Shown here: positions 1 to 5,782 of the stretch, piece after piece
Layout of the letters: every line of letters begins with the position of its first letter
Position numbering within the stretch: the first letter of the stretch is position 1
Source of the DNA: Bacteroidetes bacterium 4572_114
GTDB lineage: Bacteria; Bacteroidota; Bacteroidia; Bacteroidales; 4484-276
Length of the DNA: 5,782 nt
Direction of reading: 5' to 3'
Assembly (NCBI GenBank): GCA_002254335.1
Contig: NIVA01000131.1
Span: 1-5,782, forward strand
Program-made: the position numbers and the translations under genes
Notes under the pieces: model-generated
Database searches by the model: none
The model's input: the letters and a program-made list of their open reading frames with translations, nothing else
Told to the model about the DNA's origin: nothing

Positions 1-1
1 A

Positions 2-937
2 ACAGCAATTGAAGTTGAAGGTTGGCCAACACTTGGTTTCGACCTTCCGATGACTGCTGGTTGGTCGCTAATGCCTGTATGGTCTTATGATGTTATCTAT
101 TCTGCTGATCTCTTCGCTGATCTGATTAGTGAAGGAAAATTGATTGCAGTATTTAGTGTAGATTACTCAGGTATGATCTGGCCTGCTTATGGCATCAATA
201 CACTTGAGTTCATTGTTCCTGGTGCTGCATATCTTGTTGCATTGACAGAAGGGGCTACCTTAAGCTTTGATGTTGATCCAGCCGATGCCATGGCTGCATC
301 TTTTGTACCATATCCTGCAAATGTAACTTCATGGAATGATGTTACAATGACCGGCGACCAGCACAACATTGCAATCACTGCTTCAGCCCTGTCAGGCCTG
401 CAAGTTGGTGATGTAATCGGTGCATTCAACCAATATGGCGCAATTGCCGGTATGGTTGAGGTTACAAACCTGAAGCAAAATACTGCTATCAGGGTATATG
501 GTGATAACTTTGCTACCCAGAAAACCGATGGGTTTATCAGTGGCGATGTTATGACTTTCAAAGTATATCGCGATGGTGAAATTATTGATGTTGCTGCAAC
601 CTTTGATGCAAACATGCCAAATACAAATGTATTTACAAAAGAAGGCCTGTCAGCTATCACTGAGCTTAAAGCCGGTGTTACATCAATCACTGATCCGACA
701 ACTAACATGAGCGTTAACCTGTACCCGAACCCGGCTACCGATCTTGTAAACATCCAAACCAACTTCGAGATCAGTAATCTCAAAGTGGTCAACTATGTTG
801 GACAAGTAGTATTCGATCGCGATACAGACCAAATGACTTATCAAATCAATACTGGTAATTTCGGCTCCGGAATGTACTTCGTACAAATCGAAAGTGCTGA
901 CGGTACTGTTATAACCAAAAGGCTTACTGTTAATTAG
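2..937 (+). CDS. Type IX secretion cargo protein, C-terminal part (5' end outside window)
   Basis: The reading frame is open from the first bases of the window, so the gene starts upstream; the ATG at 50 is internal. The visible 311 residues show three modules. Residues about 18-95 begin 'GWSLMPVWSYD' and resemble the 'GWNLIS..' beta-rich module common in large secreted Bacteroidota proteins. Residues about 110-222 carry 'LQVGDVIGAFNQYG', a 'VYGDN' stretch and a 'DGFISGD' stretch, a second module often seen next to the first. Residues about 235-311 are a type IX sorting domain: 'YPNPATDLVNI' (Y241), then 'GQVVF', 'GMYFVQI' and a terminal 'KRLTVN'. In the known pathway this tail takes the protein across the outer membrane by the Por/Spr machinery and is usually cleaved there, leaving the protein on the surface or released. 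No enzymatic domain is visible in this part; the function lies upstream or is adhesive. The family call is firm, the specific role unknown. Confidence 0.9.
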   Translation, partial: TAIEVEGWPTLGFDLPMTAGWSLMPVWSYDVIYSADLFADLISEGKLIAVFSVDYSGMIWPAYGINTLEFIVPGAAYLVALTEGATLSFDVDPADAMAASFVPYPANVTSWNDVTMTGDQHNIAITASALSGLQVGDVIGAFNQYGAIAGMVEVTNLKQNTAIRVYGDNFATQKTDGFISGDVMTFKVYRDGEIIDVAATFDANMPNTNVFTKEGLSAITELKAGVTSITDPTTNMSVNLYPNPATDLVNIQTNFEISNLKVVNYVGQVVFDRDTDQMTYQINTGNFGSGMYFVQIESADGTVITKRLTVN

Positions 938-952
938 CAGTAACGCTAAATG

Positions 953-989
953 AAAAAAAAAGGGGTCCGGTTTCGGATCCCTTTTTTTT
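953..989 (+). terminator. Rho-independent terminator after the type IX cargo gene
   Basis: An 8-pair stem, GGGGTCCG (962-969) with CGGATCCC (974-981), has one G-U wobble and closes a 4-base loop, GTTT. It is followed by eight T (982-989) and preceded by nine A (953-961), which extend the pairing. It sits 15 bases after the stop at 937. The A tract makes it nearly symmetrical, so it could also stop transcription from the other strand, but no minus-strand gene is visible nearby. Confidence 0.9.
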
Positions 990-1036
990 ATGCGTTATAA
1001 ATTGTATCCCAGAAAATCTTCTTTTGTAATTAATGC

Positions 1037-1044
1037 TAATTTTG
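1037..1044 (+). promoter_or_regulatory. Bacteroidota-type -7 promoter element (TAATTTTG)
   Basis: TAATTTTG fits the TAnnTTTG -7 consensus exactly and is followed by CACC, a common continuation in this phylum. It lies after the terminator and 30 bases before the ATG at 1075. Transcription would start near 1051, giving a leader of roughly 25 bases. No good TTG/TTTG -33 box sits at the usual 19-21 base spacing; the TTTTG at 1022-1026 is too close. It probably drives 1075-2007 and, by read-through, 2029-4047. Confidence 0.6.
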
Positions 1045-1074
1045 CACCTTTAATATATGGGAGTAGGATCAGCT

Positions 1075-2007
1075 ATGAAAAAGGGATACATTATTGTCGT
1101 TTTAATATTGTTTGGCTTGAATTGTTTTGCACAGGATGGATTCCATTTAATTCAGTCAGGTCGCGATAGTATTTATCAGAAATACCGTGGGCATAAAGAT
1201 ACTATGGTTATCAGGACATGGTTAAATGTTGTTACGTCAAATAACTACCTGGAACAATTACTCTCCTACGATTCGATGTTGATTGCCAATTATAAAAATG
1301 CAGGGTTGCAACTTACAACCGATATATCTGCTTTACGAAGTGATTTTAAATCATTGTCAGCAAATTATGAGGAGTTAAAAAACAAAAGCCTTACGCAAAA
1401 TATTGATGCCCGCACACGAGGGAATTATTTTATCATTGCCCTAGTTGTTGCTGTTGTATGCCTGGTTTTACTAATCATAGTGTGGGCTCGGTTTATTAAG
1501 CAAGGAAGGCAGATCGGTGACCTTAATGATCAAATAAAGGATTACCATACTAAACTATACAATGCAAATATTAGGATAGGACAGTTTGAACAAAATGAAT
1601 TGAAGTTGGCAAGCGAAATAAACAATCAGAAAACAAATTGTGAAGAGCAATTATTATCCCTGCAAAAGGAAAAAGAAAATGCAGAAGACGACAGGCAAAT
1701 GATGGCAAACCAAATTTCAGAAGTTAAAAGGGCTTATGATTTGGAAGTGCAAAAAAGAGAGGGCCTTGAAGTTAAATTGGCTCTGGCCGCTGAAAATGCC
1801 GACATTGTTGAGGAATCAAAAACTATATTACTAAAAGCAAATGAGATGGCCATACAGCTAAAGGAGGGCAAACAACAGAATATATTGCTTGAGGCCGAGC
1901 TTGAAAATGTTAACAAACGGTTACAAGCTGAAGTTGGATCCAGGATGAAGATTGAAGAAGAACTAAGCTCTTTATTGAATAAAATAAAAACAGAATTTAA
2001 TAATTAA
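1075..2007 (+). CDS. Signal-anchored single-pass membrane protein with long coiled coil, function unknown
   Basis: I do not recognise a named family. The 310-residue product starts MKKGYIIVVLILFGLNCFAQ, a Sec signal peptide with likely cleavage near 'FA|Q'. The cysteine in 'GLNC' does not make a proper lipobox. Residues about 21-115 would be periplasmic and end in a short heptad-like stretch. One transmembrane helix spans about 118-138 ('IIALVVAVVCLVLLIIVW') and is followed by 'ARFIKQGR', which fits positive-inside. Residues about 142-305 are rich in E, K, Q, L and A with few helix breakers, a long cytoplasmic coiled coil. I chose the ATG at 1075 because the signal peptide begins there, AGGA lies 6 bases upstream, and the in-frame ATG at 1057 would fall almost on the predicted transcription start. 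Gene 2029-4047 begins 21 bases after the stop, so co-transcription is likely. The topology suggests a scaffold or tether for a cytoplasmic partner; this is inference. Confidence 0.8.
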   Translation: MKKGYIIVVLILFGLNCFAQDGFHLIQSGRDSIYQKYRGHKDTMVIRTWLNVVTSNNYLEQLLSYDSMLIANYKNAGLQLTTDISALRSDFKSLSANYEELKNKSLTQNIDARTRGNYFIIALVVAVVCLVLLIIVWARFIKQGRQIGDLNDQIKDYHTKLYNANIRIGQFEQNELKLASEINNQKTNCEEQLLSLQKEKENAEDDRQMMANQISEVKRAYDLEVQKREGLEVKLALAAENADIVEESKTILLKANEMAIQLKEGKQQNILLEAELENVNKRLQAEVGSRMKIEEELSSLLNKIKTEFNN

Positions 2008-2028
2008 TAAATCATTTTACATCCTTTA

Positions 2029-4047
2029 ATGAATAAAAAAATGGAAGAGAACAATAAACCCACACAAGGCCGTACAAAGGAATTACTGGACGAAGTGAAA
2101 CGTCAGTTTGAGATTGAATCAGAAAAAATCAAACAACTAAAGTCGGATGTTTACCGTGACAAAGATTTTACGGTAGGTAAATTTTATGCCTACATGGGGC
2201 CTAATTATTACCTGGACCGTAAAGCTTTAGTGTTTAACATTTTTATTGCCCCGTCCGGTGATAGTGCCGATTTTTATAAAAAGGAGGCCGTAAAACATTT
2301 CCCCGATCTCGAAAATGTTGAAACACCATTTGTGGTTGACCTCTTTGCCGAAACATTGATCAGGATACTAAAAATGGATATCGACCTTTACATCAATAAA
2401 TACTCTATTTCGGGCGATGGCGAAGATTATGTAATTGCCGTAGAATATCTCGACAAAGAAATTGCCATTGATGCGGTGGACTTACTTCGCGATTGGTTTA
2501 GGGCAATTTCGGAAGACCGCGATTTTAATTTCGCTGATGAATTTATCAAACTTCAGGAAGATTTTGACAAGACGCTTTTTGGCGGGCCGACAATATACTC
2601 GCTCATAGAAGCCGGTTTGAAAAGGGATATCCCGGTGTTTTATCTTTTCGAGGAGAACCAGTTTCAATGGGGCTATGGCAAAAAACAATTAAGGGGGCGT
2701 TCAACCACTTTTGATACCGATGGGATTAAAGACACCGAGTTTACCATGTACAAAGATATGGTGGGCGATTTCCTGATGATGTGCGGCCTCCCTACACCGA
2801 TAGGAAAAAATTGTTACAAAGAACAAGAGATTGTGGACGAAGCCTTGAAACTTGGTTTCCCTGTTGTGGTTAAGCCTGTTGCCGGGCACAAGGGCCAGGG
2901 CGTTGTTACCGGGATTGAAACCGAAAAGGATGTCCGTAAGGCTTTCAACGATATCATTGAAATGTCGGAGGCTGAGGGTGTTAATTTCGAAGGTGTCATT
3001 GTACAGCAGATGATTTATGGTACCGATCACAGGCTGCTATCGGTGGGTGGAAAGTTTGCCGCTGCACTCGAAAGGGTGCCTGCGTTTGTTGATGGGAACG
3101 GCACAGATACTATCGAAGAATTGATAAAGGTAGAAAATGATAAGGAGATCAGGTTGGACAACGCCCGTTCGCCACTCGCAAAAATCAAGATCGATGATGA
3201 TTTGACCGATTACCTTTCCTTGCAGGGGTTAACGCTTCAGTCGGTGCCTGATGATGGTACGAAGGTTATCCTGCGCAGGGTGGCCAATATTTCGGCCGGT
3301 GGTGTTTCCATAAATGTAACTGATAAAATCCATCCCGAAAATATTCAGATGGTCGAAGATATAGCCGGATATTTTAAGGTAAACTGCCTGGGGATAGATG
3401 TTCTTTCTGCCGACATTTCCAAATCCTGGAGGGAAGGAAATTTTGGGATCATCGAGATCAATTCGGGCCCGGGTGTTTTTATGCACCTCGCCCCTGCTTA
3501 TGGCGGATCTATCGACGTTCCCGGCCTAATCATGGCATCACACTTTGGCGCGCCCGAAAAATCGAGGGTACCTATTATTGCAGGTGCAAATATATCCACT
3601 GAACTGGCAGCCAACATCAATGGAAAACTACATGAACTAAAACCTGATATCTATTTTGCTAGCCTAACTGATGAGGGCATACATTTTAACGGTAGGTTTT
3701 TCCATAATAATCCTGATCATGATCAAAATGTGAAGATTATCCTGAGAAACCCAAAACTGGATATCGCCCTGTTTAGCCATAGCACAGATGATATTTATGA
3801 TTTCGGTTTGCTTCACCGCGGTGCTGACATGGTAATTCTTGATCATGCCGAACATGCACAGGAAAAAGTGTTGAAAGGGCAATTAACAGGTGATGGTGTG
3901 CTGATTGAAATATCCGACAACGAGATTAAAATAACACAGGCTGGCCAGGAACAAATAATTCCTTTGTCGGATGGGGATGATGCCGCCGTAAAAGTATCTG
4001 AGGCAGTAAGCCCGTATTTGGAGGCACTTATTGGAAAGTATGAATAG
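2029..4047 (+). CDS. Cyanophycin synthetase (CphA)-like ATP-grasp ligase with degenerate Mur-ligase domain
   Basis: The 672 residues align by eye with the CphA layout. The N domain (about 20-180) includes 'MGPNYYLDRKALVFNI'. A linker holds 'GYGKKQLRGR' (215-224). The ATP-grasp domain (about 235-500) has K282 in 'VVVKPVAGHKGQGV', 'GTDHRLLSVGGK' (R335), 'LRRVANISAGG' (R416, R417), D457, and the metal-binding pair E476/N478 in 'IIEINSGPGVFMHLAP'. In CphA this domain adds Asp to a growing peptide using ATP. The C-terminal part (about 513-672) matches only the start of the Mur-ligase domain that adds Arg. Its P-loop GTNGKTT reads GANISTE (519-525), and the rest is missing; full CphA is near 870 residues. 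The N domain also lacks the HxxEH-like residues expected at 104-108. It resembles cyanobacterial CphA2, which joins beta-Asp-Arg dipeptides, or the short CphA' proteins; the substrate is unproven. The NK..TK helix reads YKDMVGDFL (241-249), so ATP binding may be altered. ATG 2041 (MEENNK) is an alternative start. Confidence 0.85.
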   Translation: MNKKMEENNKPTQGRTKELLDEVKRQFEIESEKIKQLKSDVYRDKDFTVGKFYAYMGPNYYLDRKALVFNIFIAPSGDSADFYKKEAVKHFPDLENVETPFVVDLFAETLIRILKMDIDLYINKYSISGDGEDYVIAVEYLDKEIAIDAVDLLRDWFRAISEDRDFNFADEFIKLQEDFDKTLFGGPTIYSLIEAGLKRDIPVFYLFEENQFQWGYGKKQLRGRSTTFDTDGIKDTEFTMYKDMVGDFLMMCGLPTPIGKNCYKEQEIVDEALKLGFPVVVKPVAGHKGQGVVTGIETEKDVRKAFNDIIEMSEAEGVNFEGVIVQQMIYGTDHRLLSVGGKFAAALERVPAFVDGNGTDTIEELIKVENDKEIRLDNARSPLAKIKIDDDLTDYLSLQGLTLQSVPDDGTKVILRRVANISAGGVSINVTDKIHPENIQMVEDIAGYFKVNCLGIDVLSADISKSWREGNFGIIEINSGPGVFMHLAPAYGGSIDVPGLIMASHFGAPEKSRVPIIAGANISTELAANINGKLHELKPDIYFASLTDEGIHFNGRFFHNNPDHDQNVKIILRNPKLDIALFSHSTDDIYDFGLLHRGADMVILDHAEHAQEKVLKGQLTGDGVLIEISDNEIKITQAGQEQIIPLSDGDDAAVKVSEAVSPYLEALIGKYE

Positions 4048-4090
4048 TTTGTTATTAGGCTTGACTCAAAAAATTGCTATAAAACAATAG

Positions 4091-4125
4091 TATCTGTACC
4101 AATTATTGTAAATATGGTACAAATA
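4091..4125 (+). promoter_or_regulatory. Inverted repeat upstream of fic, candidate operator
   Basis: TATCTGTACCA (4091-4101) and TGGTACAAATA (4115-4125) are inverted copies matching at 10 of 11 positions, separated by 13 AT-rich bases; arm centres are 24 bases apart. The right arm ends 8 bases before the fic start codon. A third, weaker direct copy, TGGGACAAA (4135-4143, 8 of 9 against TGGTACAAA), overlaps that codon 20 bases further on. Arms spaced by about two helical turns suit a dimeric DNA-binding protein. The winged helix at the C-terminus of the Fic protein is one candidate binder, which would mean autoregulation; this is inference. As RNA the arms could also form a hairpin, but no T run follows. 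Confidence 0.55.
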
Positions 4126-4133
4126 AGATAAAC

Positions 4134-5216
4134 ATGGGACAAAATGCACCATATTATGTACTTGATAAACTTCCTCCAAAAAGAGAAAAAGTTGAAACTA
4201 TCAATATTCTAAGACAAGCAAATGTTGCAACCGCTGCATTAGCTGAATTAAAAGGTATTGCAATGACTATTCCTAATCAAGCAATGCTTATAAATGCAAT
4301 TGTGATTCAAGAAGCAAAGGGGAGTTCTGAGATTGAAAATATTATTACTACACAAGATGATCTTTATAAAGCATTAGCTATTAATAAATCAAATATCTCT
4401 GCTGAAACAAAAGAAGTTGTTGATTATCGGAAAGCTATATTTCATGGATTTAATATTACTGAGGAACAAGGTTTTTTAAGAGTAAATGATATTATTAGTA
4501 TTCAACAGGAATTGGTTAATAACACTGCTGGAATAAGAAGCACTCCCGGAACAGTCCTGAAGAATGATAAAACAGGTGAAATTGTTTACACTCCTCCGCA
4601 AGATAAACAAGAGATATTAGATTTTCTTTCAAATTTTATAATACATTACAATCAAAATGAGTCTGATTTATCTCCATTGATAAATCTTGCCATACTTCAT
4701 TATCAATTTGAAAGTATCCACCCATTTTACGATGGAAATGGAAGAACCGGGAGGATTCTAAATATTTTGTACCTGATTCTGAATAAATTAATAGATATTC
4801 CAATTTTATATCTAAGCTCATACATTATTGAAAATAAACATGACTATTATAGATTATTAAATCAAACAAACAAAACGGGTGAGTGGGAAGAATGGATATT
4901 GTTCATGTTAAAAGCTGTAGAATCAACTTCTTTACAGACCATTGACAAGATAAACATGATTAGAAAATTGCTTGGGCAAACAATTAAAAAAGTGCAGGAA
5001 AAAGCACCTAAGATTTATAAGAAGGAATTAGTTGAATTATTGTTTGAACAACCCTATTCAAAGATTGAATTTGTAGTTAATCATTTGCAAGTTGAAAGAA
5101 AGGCTGCATCAAGATATTTAAAAGAACTAGAAAGAGTAGGAGTATTGGAATCTCAGAGAGTTGGGCGGGAAACTTTATACATTAATAGTGAACTGATAGA
5201 AATACTAAAAGGTTGA
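4134..5216 (+). CDS. fic: Class II Fic family AMP-transferase with C-terminal winged helix
   Basis: Fic enzymes usually transfer AMP from ATP to Ser, Thr or Tyr of a target protein. This 360-residue product has the catalytic motif HPFYDGNGRTGR at 196-207, with the general base H196, D200, N202 and both arginines R204 and R207 present. The target-docking flap lies at about 137-155 (TPGTVLKNDKTGEIVYTPP). The N-terminal inhibitory helix motif [S/T]xxxE[G/N] is S64-S65-E66-I67-E68-N69, so E68 should keep the enzyme self-inhibited; this defines class II. Residues about 285-360 look like a winged helix, with 'KAASRYLKELERVGVL' as a recognition region followed by a wing. Length, order and residue numbers agree well with Shewanella SoFic (372 residues). 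The gene is AT-richer than its neighbours (four sampled 60-base lines average about 27% GC against about 47% in two lines of the preceding gene), suggesting acquisition. No antitoxin gene is adjacent, as expected when the inhibitor is built in. Targets are unknown. Confidence 0.95.
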   Translation: MGQNAPYYVLDKLPPKREKVETINILRQANVATAALAELKGIAMTIPNQAMLINAIVIQEAKGSSEIENIITTQDDLYKALAINKSNISAETKEVVDYRKAIFHGFNITEEQGFLRVNDIISIQQELVNNTAGIRSTPGTVLKNDKTGEIVYTPPQDKQEILDFLSNFIIHYNQNESDLSPLINLAILHYQFESIHPFYDGNGRTGRILNILYLILNKLIDIPILYLSSYIIENKHDYYRLLNQTNKTGEWEEWILFMLKAVESTSLQTIDKINMIRKLLGQTIKKVQEKAPKIYKKELVELLFEQPYSKIEFVVNHLQVERKAASRYLKELERVGVLESQRVGRETLYINSELIEILKG

Positions 5217-5242
5217 TACACTAAGCTTAAAAAATAAAAATC

Positions 5243-5758
5243 ATGAAAAATATCATTTTCGTTTTTTTGCTGGTGTTCAGCAGTAACATGTTTGCACAGG
5301 AGTTGAACAAAGTTATTATCGACCCACAACTTGAAAAGGAAGTGTTGATAGGAAAGTGCAACCGCGATGGCTTAAAATCCGATGTTTTTGCTGAGTATTA
5401 CAACGAAGGTTACAATAATTATGTACCTGATGCGAACACCCTCAAGCAGTTGAAAAAGAGAAAGAAAAAGAAAGGCATCAGTATAGTTATAGTTATGGGG
5501 TCATGGTGTGGGGACAGTGAAGAGCAGGTGCCGAAGTTTTATAAAATTTTAGACCAGATTGGTTTCAAAGAATCTAAAGTCGAATTAATCAGCGTCGATG
5601 GGGCCAAGACTGCCGGCGATGAAGACATTTCAGGGCTTAATATACAACGTGTCCCAACATTTTTTTTCTACAAGGACGGTCGGGAGATCGGCAAAATTGT
5701 GGAAACCCCAACCAGTTCCCTGGAAAAAGATATGCTGCTTATTGTAAGCTTGAATTAG
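5243..5758 (+). CDS. Exported thioredoxin-fold protein with CxxS active site
   Basis: The 171-residue product begins with a signal peptide (1-18, cleavage near 'MFA|Q'), placing the mature protein in the periplasm. The thioredoxin fold follows at about 78-170: beta strand 'ISIVIVMGSW', active site WCGDS (C89, S92), helix 'EEQVPKFYKILDQIGF', then 'RVPTFFFYKDGREIG' with the cis-proline at P138. The resolving cysteine of CxxC is replaced by Ser, so it cannot act as an ordinary disulfide reductase through that motif; C39 in the N-terminal extension is the only other cysteine in the mature chain. Thioredoxin_9-like Bacteroidota proteins with WCxD motifs are the closest match I can name. A lysine-rich run, KKRKKKK (71-77), precedes the fold. 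The gene starts 26 bases after fic with an A-rich leader and no visible promoter or terminator between them, so it may be read through from fic, although its composition (about 43% GC in two sampled lines) is host-like. The substrate is unknown. Confidence 0.85.
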   Translation: MKNIIFVFLLVFSSNMFAQELNKVIIDPQLEKEVLIGKCNRDGLKSDVFAEYYNEGYNNYVPDANTLKQLKKRKKKKGISIVIVMGSWCGDSEEQVPKFYKILDQIGFKESKVELISVDGAKTAGDEDISGLNIQRVPTFFFYKDGREIGKIVETPTSSLEKDMLLIVSLN

Positions 5759-5782
5759 TTGTCATTTGTGGTAAGTAATGGT

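Noticed and set aside
187..792. Long open frame on the minus strand within the type IX cargo gene
   Set aside because: It lies fully opposite a gene with clear protein-level motifs, has no recognisable domain and no promoter; it is a codon-bias shadow.
1057..1074. Earlier in-frame ATG adding MGVGSA to the membrane protein
   Set aside because: It would put six residues before a well-formed signal peptide and lie almost on the predicted transcription start, while the ATG at 1075 has a purine-rich site at good spacing.
2701..3030. Minus-strand open frames opposite the CphA-like gene (also 2482-2688, 3229-3486 and 3664-3882)
   Set aside because: All oppose conserved ATP-grasp or Mur-like coding sequence, and their translations show no motif.
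3713..3724. Perfect palindrome TGATCATGATCA
   Set aside because: It sits inside coding sequence for 'PDHDQ' and has no partner copies; probably chance codon use.
4061..4088. TTGACT and AACAAT as a sigma70-like promoter for fic
   Set aside because: The -10 match is poor (4 of 6) and the Bacteroidota TAnnTTTG element is absent; too weak to annotate.
5222..5229. TAAGCTTA palindrome between fic and the thioredoxin-like gene
   Set aside because: It is short, has no T run and is not extended by flanking pairs; not a credible terminator or operator.
5453..5480. A-rich run in the thioredoxin-like gene as a slippage or frameshift site
   Set aside because: The run is broken by several G bases and the frame continues into a complete thioredoxin fold, so no frameshift is needed.

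Overview
The window looks like a chromosomal stretch from a member of the Bacteroidota. Four things point there: a C-terminal type IX secretion sorting domain on the first gene, a TAnnTTTG-type -7 promoter element before the second, signal peptides ending in 'FAQ' on two genes, and A-rich leaders in place of strong Shine-Dalgarno sites. All genes are on the + strand and the window is densely packed. The longest stretch without a gene is about 137 bases (938-1074), and it holds a terminator and a promoter element. No RNA genes, CRISPR arrays, insertion sequences or att sites were seen.

Layout. (1) 2-937: 3' part of a secreted type IX cargo protein with adhesin-like modules, closed by a strong intrinsic terminator. 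(2) 1075-2007: a single-pass membrane protein with a signal peptide and a long cytoplasmic coiled coil, of unknown function. (3) 2029-4047: a protein with the three-part architecture of cyanophycin synthetase (CphA), starting 21 bases after gene 2 and probably co-transcribed with it. Only its central ATP-grasp domain looks catalytically intact. The C-terminal Mur-ligase-like part is truncated and has lost its P-loop, and the N-terminal domain lacks the HxxEH-type residues I recall from CphA. (4) 4134-5216: a class II Fic AMP-transferase with an N-terminal inhibitory helix and a C-terminal winged helix, in clearly AT-richer DNA and preceded by a near-perfect 11-base inverted repeat. (5) 5243-5758: an exported thioredoxin-fold protein with a CxxS active site.

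How they fit together. Genes 2 and 3 are the most likely functional unit: a membrane-anchored coiled-coil protein and a cytoplasmic ATP-grasp peptide ligase that may join preformed building blocks, by analogy with cyanobacterial CphA2. The Fic gene looks like a separately acquired, perhaps self-regulated insert between host genes. The thioredoxin-like gene returns to host-like composition and may be read from transcription through fic, since no terminator is visible between them. The most unusual item is the CphA-like protein reduced to one live catalytic domain.
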